DNA of 64,000 bases from Morella rubra (lineage: Eukaryota; Streptophyta; Magnoliopsida; Fagales; Myricaceae), in contig CM025851.1 of the NCBI GenBank assembly GCA_003952965.2, positions 6,190,660 through 6,254,659 of the forward strand. Reading direction: 5' to 3'. Position 1 is the stretch's first letter, and each line of letters starts with the position of its first letter. Below the pieces are notes generated by a model, which was not told the DNA's origin, made no database searches, and was given only the letters and a program-made list of their open reading frames with translations. The position numbers were made by a program, and so were the translations under genes. Below are positions 1 to 14,038 of this stretch, in pieces.

Positions 1-403
1 CACCAAACAACAAATAAATAAATAAAATATTTTGCTCGAAACACAGTTCCAAGGATTCATATCTGTACAACACTTTGTTCGCTTTCGTAGCATCAGTGAA
101 CACGAAATTATGAGGCAAATTCAGGAGAAACACGGAGGAATGTGCACAAAATTGGGTAAGAGAAACAATGGGCTTGATCATTACCGAGTCCCAATGCGTT
201 TAAAGCATCAAGACCTTGCTCACGGGTCAGCCTGGCAGCCATAATGCCCTCTGTTGTGGGACATACCTGTGACCCTATGTAAGTCTTCAGGAACCATCCC
301 CGTCAGTCTGGACTTTCGAGCGTTTGTCTCGTAGTCGAAGTTTGTTTGTCTAATATTTTAAATATGAGAATTTTTAACAAATAATATATCGTAAAATTTT
401 TTA

Positions 404-406
<3 letters not shown>

Positions 407-458
<52 letters not shown>
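407..458. repeat. (TA)n microsatellite
   Basis: About 26 uninterrupted TA units between short A/T homopolymers. Such tracts are length-variable and prone to assembly error. Confidence 0.95.
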
Positions 459-461
<3 letters not shown>

Positions 462-3400
462 TTTTTTTTATGTATTGTTTCTTTCTTTTTACTTTTTATT
501 TTTCATAAATCTTCAATAAATAAAAATAAAATTTTAAAAATATATTTCAAAATTTTAACAAACAACATCCCGCAGCGAAGCATGCGTTTTTTAAATTCGG
601 AGTTTTCTCTCTCTCAAGTCATGCTGTCTTCGGTTGCGTTTTCCTTTTCCGTAACCAGCTGTCCCACTGTTCTACGAATGCGATTCTTTTGTATTGTTTT
701 ATTGAATTATACAGGCATAGATAGTACTGTACAATCCTTACTCCACGCAAAGATAATAATTAATAGATCAAAGTCGTGAAAACGACCTCAAATGATTGAT
801 TTAATTCTTTACCCTAAACTAACTCTTTAGGTTTGTCTCAATCGCGCTTAAAATACAAGTATAAGTCTATTAGCCCATAATAGGTCTTCCATTTTTTGAA
901 TTATCTATTTGGAGATTTAGGGAAATATGGGAATGTTTTAAGGATATAAACTAATTTTGAGACGTCAGCTTAGTATATGTGGTATAACTTGTTTCATTAC
1001 GTGACAAGTCTATTAAGTGTTTGGATGTAGAGTTGAATCATTAACTTAACTGCATACGTGAATTGCGATCAAGAGCACTATGTATATAGTGAAAGAGAGT
1101 TATTTATTCTATAGTACTATAAACTAATTTTATGGACCATACTTTCTTTGGATTATGTTACAACATTTTATCCATTTTGTAGGGCCTTGGAAATATGCAA
1201 ATGATTGAAAGTGGCACCCCAGGCATGTAAATGTACTTTTAGGCTTTTGTTTTTTTTGTTCAAATGCATCATATAGGACTTAAATCCAGTATTTTTTTTT
1301 TTTTTTAAAAAAAATACATTTTTACTATTTTGAAATTCCTATAATTTCTTCATACCGACGGGTTAAACACGTTGCAAGTTTGTGTCCACCGTCCACTAAA
1401 TTTATCATAATCGTATTATTTTATAGAGTCTATAGTAAAAGTACGTCTGCATTATATATACACAATAGGCTTATTATGGTTGATCAGAGTAGAAGTATCG
1501 GAAACGGCGACTCAGATCTTACTGTTTTATTTTGAATTATTGTATTTAATAAGTTCCATGTACGGACCTAAGCCTTATTAATATGAGATATTGAATGGTT
1601 AGGTATAAGATAATATTATTAAACCTCAGAACAATCGAACTAGGGATCTCGCCCATATGAGGATCATATCAAATGGTTAGGTGTAAAATATTATTTTAGA
1701 GCTAATTGTCTACTTATAATCTGCCCTGCTACAACTCCTAATCACAAAGTTCACTTTGAATGTGTAAGAAATTAAATGTGTTATAGTAGTTTGCTAAGTC
1801 ATATTTATCAACGCGTTAGGTGTCCATTTCATTTATTATAATTTTTTTTATATATAGTGGTCCCAGGTCCCTTTCTTTCTACCGGCCTCAGTTTATAGGG
1901 TCTAACATCGAGCCGCCCGAGTCTGTGTATAAAATTTAAAGTTCCCTTAAAAAGAAAAAAGAAAAAAAAGAAAACAGAACCAGAGTAGAACTGATGTCGT
2001 TTTCTCTTTAATAAACCACCGATTTTCGAAGCTATCGCAGTTGTCGCAGCTGGCAGACGTCAATGTCACGTGGAGGTTTCAAGACATTGAAATTACATGC
2101 GGGGCAACAGTAGAACTACAAAGATACAGAACACGACGTACTGTTCACGTGCTGGGTTGTTGATTGAAGTTTGCAACCCGCCGGCTCCACCCACAATATT
2201 CAAATGGGTTACAGTATAAAAGCTAAGGGAAAGACAAAGTAAGGTTTGTGACCTCGGGCATCGGTCAGGAAAAAGTGCGGCGCTTTGAGGGCGCGCGCTT
2301 GTGGCCGTCGCTTTTGACGTGGAGGACAGTTAACCAATCTGTCTGCTATAATTCAGATCTTCTTAACGAGGGGCCAAGCTGCCTTGCAGCCAGTCATCGC
2401 CTTCAACTTCGAACATATGAAAAACTCCTTCCCTTCTATTATAAGGAATAGTACACTTCCTTTCCCTTATTAATTGTTTCAATCTGATTGAACAGTCTAT
2501 CGTCTATGGTCACAGGTGTTGGCGTTTACCATTTTCGAATGAATTGATTGAGAACAACCTTATGCACAGAATCATGAAATAGCTCAAAGAGTTTTGACTG
2601 GTAGGCAGGTAGCCTCTTTAAGTTTTGAAATTATTTCGTCATTTCTCCTCGGACTTGACGGGATCAAGTTGTCTTGCAACAAGCTTTAGTTGTCGTTGTT
2701 GTGGTGTAATTGGCATACAGAGCTATCAATCGTGTCCAAAAATCTGCAAAAACCCACTTCGATTAGAGCAATATTTCATCTTTTACTTTTTCCCCACTTT
2801 TTTTTTTCTTCTCGCATGCATATGCAAGAATGGTCCAGCTCAAGCAACCACAATCGATATAAAAAGCCTTTATAATTCCAATAGAACTCCCTAAAAGAAA
2901 GAAGAAAAAAATGTACGAATTAATATATCATGAACCTATTCATTTTGTTTGGTAGGAATATATGTAATTACTTATTGGCAGGTCCCACATGGGGTGCAAA
3001 AGTCATGGCAAGCATCTGATCCGTAGACTTCCCCACTAATTTTGTTAGTTTGTTGGTGTACCTAGTGCATGAATAATGAATGCCTGCAGAGGCAAAAACT
3101 GGTACACACTGAAAAAAATTATACCCCTCGCCTGCTCGCCATGAAAGGACTCAATCTCTCTCTTGATCCATCATTTTTAGATTCTTTTTCCTAGAACTGT
3201 TGATCCTATTATTTTATATTTTCGATTGGGAGGGATTTATTGGATGTGGGTTGGTATTATATAATGGTGACCTAGTCATTTCAACCTTATTTAGCCATTG
3301 GATTATGAGATTAAGCTTCTGAACATGTGGACTTGATTATCATGCCTCTCTGACCCTACTTATCCACCAACAACCACAACAATTTCTTGAACAAAACACA

Positions 3401-5975
3401 AAGCCTGCTACAATGTCTTTCCCCTCAACCATAATGGCATGGTTGATTATCAGTAAAAGGTCCATTTATATCTTTTGCAGCCGCGGAGCCTTCACATTAG
3501 GCAGTGCCCACAGCTTGTGTGTGTTTTCATTATTGCATGGCAAGTGTAGTGCACGTGGCCCATCACTTTTGCTTTAAAATTTGGATAATAGATGTGGAAC
3601 TATTGAACAAGTGGCATTTTATTGGTTATATGGATAATCTACAGGATTCAGAAAGTTGTGGATAAGACCCTGTGGAATCTACAAAGCACGGGGAAAATTA
3701 GTGCAGACTCTATTGAGCAATTATGCAGGATGCTCTGTTTTGCTGGATGAAGTTTGGTGAATGATGTAAAAAACTAGGGCAGTGACTTCAGCAATACCTT
3801 GTCTAAACAGAGTTTATATAGGTAGATATATATGAGACAATGACAAATGCAAAGATTCGTAAAGACTCCCTCTGAATGGCGTTATGCTGTGGGGGAAAGA
3901 CTAAAGAACACCATACAATTGACACCATTGTTTTTAGCTTCTTATCTCTGGTCCACTAGTGCAAGTGGGATCTCTCCGGAACGTGCTTTACAAATGGTTT
4001 TTACCTGAGGACAATCGTACTCCACCTAAAGTTATCACTTTTGTTCACGTTACAGCTTGTGCCTTTTGACTATGAGCTACCCAAATCCTCCGTATCGATG
4101 ATGCAGGCAACTTTAGTACTTACTTTCGTGCAGGATCGAAGGTCCTCAATCACATCAGTTACGTTTTTTCCCCTACATATATTTATTCCCTCCAGGCTGC
4201 TGCATCCTAGTGGGCGCGGGTCATGGATAAATAAATGGTATACTCAATTTTCAGAAGGCGATGACTCCTGAATGAATCCCAGTGGATTGTTATTCATTAT
4301 GGTCACTGCAATTCGACCCGATTGCATGGTCCCCAATAGGCTCACGGGCCACGGAACTTTCTCTTTGGATTGATTATGCAAGCATGCTCTGCAACTTTGT
4401 AAATTTCACCTGAACTGTTTGTTTGAGCCTTTGTTAATTTGATTCTGCGCAGCATGCTTTAATCTTCGTTATGATAAGATGAGATGAGATATCTGGCTGG
4501 CATTACCCACCAAGAAGACCTATCTAGCAAACAGCAAGGCAAAATCAGATGATGAAGATGGCAAATTGGATGCGCAGATGGGGCCGTCGGGGAAACAAGG
4601 AGATGAGCACGACACATCAGCGTGGCCAGTCCGACCATGGAACGAAACAGACATTAATAAGATTATAAGATCACATTAAAACAAATTGATGTTACGGCGT
4701 ACAGGAAGGATGGAGTTTTGAGGCAGCCAAAAACCAAGTAGGAGTTATCCTACCGATTATTGTGGATGACTTTGCCACGTATATTGCTTAGCCACTGCAG
4801 TCACCTTTTTGGTTCTTAGATTTCGTGGAGTAACCTGAACCTCGATCCCTTCCAAGAGCCGTAACAGGAAGAATGTCTCCGCCTCTTCCAAAATTTCCAA
4901 TAAAAAATAAAAACAGAAAGGAAAAGAAGAAGAATTAGGAAGAGAAACAGAGAGAGAGAGAGAACAACCTGTGGACTAAAACCCAGAATTGTGCGTGTGA
5001 CTCGTAAGGATTTTGTCTTCGTCTGCAATGGAATTAAACTTTTTTTACTGACACAGATGATAGAAGCAGTTCAATATTTGTCTACGCAGGGCATAATAAA
5101 ATGAAGAGGAAGTTGGTCGGTCAACTAATCACACTTGTTATAAGGTGGATGACAGGTAATACTGTCGCATACCTCCATTTTCATTCGTTTACTGCTAACT
5201 TTGAGGCGGCCAAAATTTCAGGTCTAAGACCACCTATAGCCAATGGAGATATAGCTAGCTACGTTCAAGGAGGTCCAATCCAACACCTAATTATATCAGT
5301 GTTGAGTATCTGATCTATCCACCGACAAATACCTAATCCATGAATCTGTTCAATTACTAGATTCGTTAGATAAAATTAACAAAATTCTTAATTTAGTTCG
5401 AGAAAAACCGAACTACATAAAAGATAGAAAAGCCTAAAGGACTACATATTTATTTTTCAACGTGTGTTTGACTTGTACATAAAAAGACCTTTTTATAAGA
5501 CCCAACTCACAAAAAACTCACATTCTTAATCAACGTGAGACTTAGACAATTTATATTCTAACAGAAATTTAAGTACTTACTAAGATAGTTGATAACCTTA
5601 TTATTATCCTTATCCTATTTTAAACTCAAAATGAGATCCGACAAAACTTAACTCACAACAATTTAAAGTGTAACTAGAATTTAATAATTTAATAGTTATC
5701 GAGTTAATCACGTCAATTAAATGGTCATGAAGGGGGTAAACATGATGTTGTTTGCAACATTATTATATCATACCATCATTGGAACACAGTGATCTCATGC
5801 CAACCTATTTAATAATTAGATAGCGAAAATTTGAATTCTATATTAGACGCCAAGATTGTCTGATGTGGACCAACAAGGATTCTTTTCCACAAGCTCAAAC
5901 AAAGTGTTTGTCTTTGTGATTACTCTCTTCTACTCCACGATTTCTTTTAAAAGGTGTGCATGCTGCATGAACTTT

Positions 5976-6017
5976 GCTTTGCTTTGGGATAATTCTGCTT
6001 TGCTTTGGGATAATTCT
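5976..6017. repeat. Perfect 21-bp tandem duplication
   Basis: Two identical adjacent 21-bp units (5976-5996 and 5997-6017), each containing CTTTGGGATAATTCT. Nothing nearby suggests that the repeat is coding. Confidence 0.85.
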
Positions 6018-8224
6018 GATATATATTACGAAAAGTGGGAGGAAAAGTCAACATATCAGACAAGAATCCATTTGTGCATGACTTCATCAAGTTAAGTTTG
6101 TGCTAGTTTTTCATCCACTCACCTGAAAAAGGATAAATTCAAGATATAGCTTTGGTAGATTGGTTTCTTTAGGCATATATATATATGTAGGAGAAAATTT
6201 GTCTGGGTTTTTTCTGTGTTAAATTATCAGCAACTTTGCAAGGAGCCATACGTTGGAATCCTTTTATTTTTTTTTCAGCAAAAGAGGTCTCATTCCGTGA
6301 ATATGACATCTCACTCATTGCCCACGGGTGTCTTTTCCTTTTCCGCCTCCGGGTAAGAACAGAGACATCAACACCAATCTTCTTCAAAATCCATGGAAGC
6401 CAAGTCACTAGATTGATTCTAGCACCTGCTGCCAATTTAACATCCAGAATAGGATTAACTTAATTATCATGGAAGTAAAAATTTTGCTACTTTACTAAGT
6501 TCCGTTTCTATTTCCAATTTGTTTGGTCAAACTCCTTTTTTTAAAAACATTGATCAAACTTAATTAATGGTTGGATACGATGACCATTTTCCATGGAAAA
6601 TCTGGTTTTCGACTTCAACTTAAAGAATAATCCAACGAACCATTTTCCTTCCCAATCACTCCCTCTTAAGTCTCTTTTGCTCTTGCCGAGCTCGGAGCCA
6701 ATCCAATGTTCTAAACCCTCACCCTGTGTACTCTTGGGACCGTGGTCTCAAGCCCCCGATCCCCACAAAAGATATTATTAGCACCCTCGGCCGAACAAGA
6801 GGCTGCACAATAAGTTAAGCTATGGGCTTGACCACTACAGATGCTAGAATATTTGTGGAGCAAAGAGGGTCCAGCAATTCGGCTTTACCTCCTGGAAGAC
6901 CTGGACCACTGTACCGGATGGATCGGTCCAAATGCAACCCAACACCTTTCGGTACTTTGGGCAACAAAAATACTAATTATCCTTGCCAAACTAATTACTC
7001 TCTAAAGATACGTGCAGTGAAGAGTGAAGCTGATCGAGCTAGCCGCTAATTTCGGCTGAATATCTGCCAAGGAGGTTCATTAAATTGGAGGATGAGCATG
7101 ACACCCAATTGATATAGACTTCCCTCGACAAGATAACGCTTTTGCTTTCGTGGGAACGTGCCTGCGGTTATCCCTTTGAAAGCCAGACTTTCCATTGGTG
7201 GTGTCCAATTGATAAGTGGATAGGCCCTAACACCCCCAAGGCCCCAACATGCAAGAGACGGCCGTTCTTTTCACAATAAAATATGAAGATTTCTTTAAAT
7301 AGATAACTAAGTATAAGTGTTTTATTTTAAGTTTTTGGATGTTGACAGTCCCAGGGATAATATGCACTCGAAGAATTGGAGGAAAAGAGTCACTTTATCT
7401 TTCTTATGGATCGGATCGCCACATACTCAATTGCGGCCGGCCTCGTCAAAGAACCATATCCATTGCTCTGGCCCTACATTACCCAGAAGAGCTGTAGAAG
7501 ATGTCACACATTTGCTTGCATGCAGTCTTCTGGTGGTTTCTGATTTGAGTTGTCGTATCCAATTGCCTTGTGATATTTATGGACGTAAATGCGAGGAACC
7601 GACATAAATTTGTTTGACTCTAGAGATGAGGATGTGCATAAAGCGGACAACAGACTCGGTTATCGTTATCCCAAGAAGCAGTTATGTGATTTTCTAGTTG
7701 AAAGATCATAACTTTTGCCATTCGAGCAACAGAATCGGGCATTCGGCGAAAGATGGAATATGTTGATATATTATAAACTCAATACTTTGCAATATGGGCT
7801 CAAGCTAACTTTATGCCATTTGGTGGCTCAGATGCAAATAATGTCATAAATATTGATGCAAAGAAGAGATTCTTAGACGACTATATGGATTAGTAATGCA
7901 AAAACATTACAGTTATGGTACACATCCTTACTCCAATCAAGCGGTCCACTACAACAAACATAATTATTCGATTCCATATGTTTCGGCATGAATGCACTGA
8001 CAATACCTTGTATTCTATGGGAATCAGGGGGATCTCTAAACAACCTCGTCGTAGACAGAAATTTTGATGCCGAATATGCCATTTTCCAGGTCATGCAAAC
8101 AGTTTCCAATTGCTAGCAAATGGAAACAAACACATTTTGCGCTGAACCCCATTCAAGATGTTAAACAATTATAGAATGGAGTCTCTCAGTATCCCTGTAA
8201 GCCAGGATTAACTGCCCATCTTCA

Positions 8225-11200
8225 TCAGCTGCCCTGCTTACCTGTGAGGAAGGAGGGGAAACAATTAGAGAGAGAGAGACTGGATAAGTGAGTCAGATAA
8301 CCAGGACCAGCTGAAAGAACAGAACGACTAATATAAATTTCAATGTTTGGAATAGTCACTTTAACTGGATATAGGATGCACATTGAAGAAGCGCAGTGCA
8401 AATTCAATTCAAGGTATTTGTCCTAAATATCACTCTTTTGACTCTGATATTACTTCAGGGCATATGCCCAGAGTGCACAAAAGTTTTTTGACGACCGCAA
8501 GCACCCTTTCTTAGAAAACCAAGAATTAGGAAAGTGACAACCATTTAGCAGGTGCTGCTAAGCATCTTGACTCCCAAAACAACTTTCATAAGTTGCCAAA
8601 AACAGTGATGGTGGGGACATTTTCTAGACTCTATGCTCTTTCTAGTTCATTGAATCAAAGCTGCATCTTTGTTCTCATTAACAATAACTTTTCAAGGACT
8701 GAATATGTAACATAAGATTACATAGACAAGAACACAAGGTTAACAGCATGGTGCATGATGAGTACTGCAGAATAGAGCGGATGCATAATATAAGTTCTAC
8801 CGTTAAAGGGAGAAAAGGTGCTTTGTCAATAATAGTATCAATAATTGTAGACTTACTCTTTACTTCCTCCAAAATCAACTGCCTAGAAGAATCAGTTGAG
8901 AATCCCAACTTTAGCATGATTTCTTCCAAACGTTTGACATTTCTAAGGTAGAGATAACCAACCTACAGGATACATAGTCAATGAGTTATGCCAAGAAGCG
9001 AAGAACAACTTCCTAAATGATGACTCTTGCTGCAGGATATCATATCTAGCCATGCAAATTGGAATAGAAATCAATTAAACAAGAAAATGTCATATGACAC
9101 CATGCTGAACCACCTAAAGTCACAGTCCACTCACATCGTTAAATCTAGCTCTTTATAACTTTCAATATGCATTTGCACTATGCAAACACTGAAAATATAC
9201 TAAAATGATCATATTTGCCCTTTTCTCACAATGAGAAGAAGCGATGTAATCAGGTTCATCTGTAAACTTAAGCTGAGCAAAAATGCAATCTAACATGCTA
9301 CAAACAGACATATTTTCAACTTATCTCAGATTTCTGAGAACAATATAATCAATGGTCACCTTCCTTTCTTTACTAACAAGTTTCAAAATGATGAAACGTG
9401 CATTTTAATGGGGGCTGAATATTATCTGAAGAAGGCCACAAAGGGACAAGAAACAGACTAATGTTTCCAATGAAGATGCTCTGTTGTAAACTGCTGCACC
9501 AGCACGTCTTTTTGTCCGTGTTTTGGCTGAACCAATGTTCTTTCCCCAGCGAAGAACATCCCTGCAGTTTAAATCATAAATGCCTAAAGTTAAAGTAGAA
9601 ATCTCTACAAAGAATATGCCTGCATAGTTTAGCAATAAATTCATGGAAGTCTTATGTGGATATCTCTTATTAGGGAATAAGAGATTAAAAAGAAAAGTAG
9701 ATAAACATTATGAAGACTATAAATCCTCTACACCTTTCTTCTTGTGATAAGTAGTTTTCAGTGAGAAGTTTCTGGAGCAATGCATCCTGAAATGGCCGAA
9801 ACATAAATGTAACATTTATTAATCCATCTTGACCTACCCAAATATCAAAACAAAGTGGGAATAAATCATACCTGTGCTTCACATCGTACAACCGCCGTCA
9901 CACGATCATTATATTCTTCAATATTCAGAGGAGGAAACAAAAAGTGCCTGCGAGCATATAGCTGCATATATTCAGAAATAGTGCAATTAAGATGTGCAGG
10001 AAATCATACCAGTCATCACATTGCAAAGTAGGCATCCCATTGGCATTAACTTAGAGTGTAGCTTTTTTTGAGGCAACAAAAAGGTGGACATGCTTTCTGA
10101 GATAGGTAGCAGCACTATATCTATGCAACCCCTTAAATTAACAAGTTGATACATGGGCATCTAATTGCCTCATCTTCGAGATTGCAATCTATATTGCCAA
10201 CTATAGCAAATACATCCTAAGTGCCTTCTTGTGGAACTCCTTTTCATTTATACTGTGATGTATGGTTTATGTCCTACCTCTGCCCGTGCCTTTTGCTCAG
10301 CATTGTTTCCACCCTTCTCCACATATTTATAATTCCTCTTATATGCTAATAGAAAGTCATATCTTTACCTGAAAAAGGATGCTACTGCAAATTTGATTTT
10401 AGATGTAAGTGGAAGTGTATGTCCCCAAAATGAACTGAGTTGTAAACCAAAAACCCACAATGGTTATAGTACGGTTCTAGTCAAGTCAAAATTCCATTCT
10501 CGATAACATTTCCATGAAATGTGCGTTTGAACTATTTTGCAACTGTAGCAAATTGTAGTTACCCTGTGTCAACAACTATCTTGTGCATCATGTGGTTCCT
10601 TGAAAGTATTTCTAGAGATATGAACTATTTAATATTAAATCCTGTACGGCTACTTACTTTAGTTCAGATGGCAGAGTCAGTAAATTACTTGAATCAGAAA
10701 CAAACCTCGTAGATGCAATCACCAATATATGCTAATGATGCTGCATTGAGCATGGACCGAGGCTTCTGCACTTCTGGAGGACTTGGCAACCACCGCTCGT
10801 ATCCCAAATAAAATTCATCCCGTTCCACTATCTCTTCTATAAATTAAAATTCTAGTCAAAAATCCATCACGACGATGCTCAGTTCATTTCAGCTCAAGCT
10901 GTAACTTAAAACATCAATATCGTTACCATCTTTTTCTTACTACGGAACAACTTTTTTTTTTTTTTTTTTTTTTTTTTTCTGGGACCCTACTAAGGATATT
11001 TAGTAACAAAACATATTGCTCACTTCTTAGATTTTCGATCACTTGAACTACTCGAAAAACCACCAAATTTTTGGTTCTCCTTCGTCGGTTTTCGTTCTAG
11101 AAGTAACATTCTTAGCACTTAACAAAAACCCAAGACCCCGTGCAAGCAATTTTGCTGGTTGAACTTGAACTGCCATTTCCCCCAATTTTACCAACAAGCA

Positions 11201-11485
11201 AACAAACCAAAAGCAAAAGCTCATTAAGATATAAAGTTCGTAAAGAGTGTGATTACCACTACTACTGGGGCGCTTGAGGAGGTCCGAAATGGAGGGATCC
11301 GCACGGGTCGTGGGGACATTTAAAGTAACGGTTGGTGGAATTTTGGTCTTGGAGTTGAAGATGTTGTTAGGGTTTTTGGGGGGTTTTCGTGGAGCGTTGG
11401 GGTTGTAGGGGAGCCTCTGTTGCGTGTCCCATGAAGCTCGAACCGTCCCTCGCAGGGAGGACGCTGATAGTGATAGTGTTTGCAT
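8225..11485 (-). CDS. RNC3/4: Mini-ribonuclease III, chloroplast type (RNC3/RNC4-like)
   Basis: The protein belongs to the RNase III-fold Mini-III family, whose Arabidopsis members act in chloroplasts on 23S rRNA maturation and intron RNA turnover. Coding exons (minus): 11257-11485, 10706-10836, 9872-9961, 9734-9786, 9459-9561, 8857-8962 and 8225-8241. Together they give 729 nt and 242 aa with all phases agreeing. Residues 1 to about 75 are Ser/Thr/Arg/Pro-rich with few acids, as in a transit peptide. The catalytic domain starts near 105 with LNAASLAYIGDCIYE (D116, E120). It continues with a basic WGKNIGSAKTRTKRRAGA segment (173-190) and SLETLVGYLYL (E200). There is no double-stranded RNA-binding domain, which is normal for Mini-III. 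I prefer the Met at 11485 because the sequence after it looks like a plastid transit peptide; a Met at 11578 in the same frame would add 31 residues. The last exon is only 17 nt and is the least certain. A MULE sits about 280 bp upstream of the start codon. Confidence 0.88.
10952..10978. repeat. Poly(T) tract in mini-RNase III intron 1
   Basis: A run of about 27 T on the plus strand (poly-A in gene sense) within the first intron, with no target duplication recognised beside it. Confidence 0.8.
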
Positions 11486-11753
11486 CTCGGATTTCCGTTG
11501 GGTAATCTTGGGAGTGGGTGGCGTTTCTACTTTCACAAGGGGTCTTAGGTGGTGGAGTAGGCCTACTGGGCTCAACATGATACTGTCCTATAGGAAGTTC
11601 TGGGCCGGTGTCATATATTTATTACAATAAAAATAAATAATTTAATGAGAGATAAATTATTTTATAAATTTTTTTTATCAACAATATTTTTCTGCATCTT
11701 TTCAGTTATTTCACTAACTAGCGAATAAGAAATGAGCTTAATAGTCTAGTGAT

Positions 11754-11763
11754 TTTTAGTTAA
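11754..11763. repeat. Left target-site duplication of the MULE
   Basis: TTTTAGTTAA lies directly before the left terminal inverted repeat and recurs exactly at 20285-20294 after the right one. Ten bases is within the 8-11 bp range known for Mutator-like elements. Confidence 0.85.
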
Positions 11764-12058
11764 GCAAAAATATTATGCGTGCTCCTGTGGTATAGCTTTT
11801 TCCTGAATATGCCTCTAAGATTCAATTTGTTGTCCGGCTGCCCCTGTGGTGATGTACCTTTCCCAAAAATACCCCTCCGTCCATATTCCGTCTCCAAACT
11901 AACGGAAATGCTGAGCTGTCAAAAAATTACACGTCATGGCCAATAGAAAAAGGACACATGGTCATTTTGCTGACTAGGCTATTGTCCTTGTGATTCCCGT
12001 ACACTCCACGCTGTCCACACTTTTCTTGTTCCAAAATTGCCCTTGCCACGTCAGTAAA
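11764..12058 (+). repeat. Left terminal inverted repeat of the MULE
   Basis: It is matched in inverted orientation by 19988-20284. Shared landmarks include CCCCTGTGGTGATGTACCTT, a long block around the string GGCCAATAGAAAAAGGACAC, and GCCACGTCAG at the inner edge. Confidence 0.88.
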
Positions 12059-12266
12059 CATTGAAAAAAATAGCAACGTAAACAACCCTATGTTCCCCAA
12101 ACCTCCTTCGAGCCCCAAAATCCTCATAACCTTCCATCTCATCCCCAAATTAGACGAACCCTAGGTTCATTCACCCCATTATTTCCCCAAACCCAGCAAG
12201 CATATATTGAAACCCCAAATCCGTTGGTGATGTCCCATAGACACTCCTTTATAGCAAGTACTATGA

Positions 12267-14038
12267 GTGACGGCATTTGAGGAAAGGAGCGACGGCAAGG
12301 TGGATGTGAGACCTCTGTGTTTCTGTGGAATCTCTGCTCGGGTAGGGTTTAGCAAGACGTCACTCGATCCAGGACGAAGATTCTGAAGTTGCCCACAATA
12401 TTCTTCTGCGACGGTGAGTTCAGACTTCACTTAATCTCTATGGTAGTAGCTAGCTCTTTCTCTTCCGGATTATACTGCATGCCAAGTGTATGACCAATTG
12501 ACCAATTGGCCACATTATACTACACGCCAAGTGTATGACTAATTGGGTCACCAAATTTTACCTTTCAATGATTTTGAGAAGCATGCTTTATGGTATCATC
12601 ATTTTTTATTTCTGTCTGGCAATATCACATTAGCATTAGCAGATACAAAATTATACCAATGACAGATTTTGAGAAGCATGCTTTATGGTATCGAGATCCT
12701 AAGATCTTGTTGCCTTGGAGCAGCATGCATATGACAAGTCTGGTGTATTTGGTATTAGCCCCTAAGGCAAGTCTGTGACAATTGTCTGGTTGATTTTTTG
12801 TATTGGCCCCCAAGTCTGGTTGATCATCAATCTATTGGTTTCTCTTATGGAGTGGATACCAATAACTTGTACACTGGAGAGTGCATTTTCATGGAAGGCT
12901 AGGGAAGCATATGATGCAATCATCATCAATTATAATTGCTTCGTGACTATAGAGACTCTGATTGTCTTTGCCCAAAAATAATAGAGCACAATTGGCTCAA
13001 TCACATGAAAATTTCTTGTTTTTTGGTTTTGCATATAATAGATGATTGTGATTTTTTTGGAATGTGCATCTCTTTTGTCGTTACTTTGTGCACTCGCATC
13101 TATAGCTGGTTGGTTGTTGTAGTATGCTCTAGTTTTGGAAGTTTCTGTCCCTATGAATATATTTGCTTCCTTTCCCTCCATACGTAGTACAAAGTAGCCG
13201 CAAGCTCAAGTCTATTGGTAATGACTCTACAACAATTTTACTTTTCCTAACAAGGATTGATCCTTGGAACTATAAGTCATCCATTGGATAGTTTTTCTCC
13301 CAAAGCTTTTTAAAGCGAGGCAGAGAAAGAAGAATTGATAATAATAAAGGGATCAACGAGGTTTCAATGAAAGAAACTGAGGAACCATCCCCGACGTACC
13401 TTATACCATAGCTGCTCACGTGTTAAACTCTTTAGATTGAGCATCCTAATCAGTACATGTCCAAGAGCACTATCCTAATTAATTATTTAAGTAGCAGAAG
13501 CTTATACTCTTGATCTTGTACGACTTGATCCAGTTAACTTGTGCAAGTGGCCCATAGAAACTGTTATTAGGACCATATTCCCCTACATTTATTAATAACA
13601 TCTCTAGGTTGTAGAAGAAGTTTGAAAGTTTATAGTTGGATTTCAAATTGAATGATTTATTTATTGCCTATGGATGACCATTTAACTGTTTTTATTTGTA
13701 GAGGGACAAAGCTTGCTGTGTTCTTTGAATGGATTGATCCAACCTCTTAGCAGCAAGATGAAGATGAACTTGATAGTGTCCTATGCCAGCTAAAGAGAAT
13801 AGAGAAGAAATTGAAGATTATGGAGGAGTGACAAAACATAACAGATTACCTCCTGCTTAAACAGAGCTATATGGAGGAGAAGTTAAATGTATACGAGGAG
13901 AAGTTGAAGTCCATGGAGGAGATGTTGAAGGCTATGGATGAGAAGCTGAAACGGCTTAAGTTAGTTTTGTTGGGGTCATGGGTTTTATTTTGTTGTTGTA
14001 TTTACCTTTGTTGTGGTGCTGAAAGCAATTCAATGTAA
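12267..14038 (+). pseudogene. Decayed GRF-type zinc-finger, coiled-coil, membrane-anchor gene inside the MULE
   Basis: Exon 1 (about 12267-12413) reads VDVRPLCFCGISAR, then KTSLDPGRRF, a stop where the family has an aromatic residue, and SCPQ. This is the front half of a GRF zinc finger, a small zinc-binding fold found in nucleic-acid-associated proteins. After an intron (donor 12414, acceptor at 13700-13701), exon 2 reads VFFEWIDPTS, the end of the same fold. A Glu/Lys-rich coiled coil with repeated MEEKL and MDEKLKRLK units follows, then a hydrophobic tail (LVLLGSWVLFCCCIYLCC) and a stop at 14036-14038. In-frame stops occur within the finger, after DPTS and after KIMEE, and the exon frames do not agree at the junction. 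The expected last zinc-ligand Cys before FFEW is not seen. No start codon is present in frame. It lies opposite in strand to the transposase. Confidence 0.72.

Larger units (their letters stand above)
1..8224. other. Gene-poor AT-rich stretch, no supported gene
   Basis: I found no reading frame on either strand that resembles a known protein or that joins through splice sites into one. The stretch contains a TA microsatellite (407-458), a perfect 21-bp tandem pair (5976-6017), several A/T runs and a TATAAAA string near 2213 with no coding region after it. The part just below 8225 is presumably the 3' untranslated region of the mini-RNase III gene. A short minus-strand frame starting at 241 could be a first exon of a gene running off the left edge, but nothing confirms it. 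Confidence 0.6.

Noticed and set aside
1-241. Minus-strand frame MAARLTREQGLDALNALG as a possible first exon
   Set aside because: It starts well and ends at a GT, but I do not recognise the protein and the next exon would lie outside the window.
8678-8856. Read-through of the mini-RNase III exon past 8857
   Set aside because: GTAAGT at 8851-8856 is a strong donor, and the read-through codes for an unrelated hydrophobic tail.
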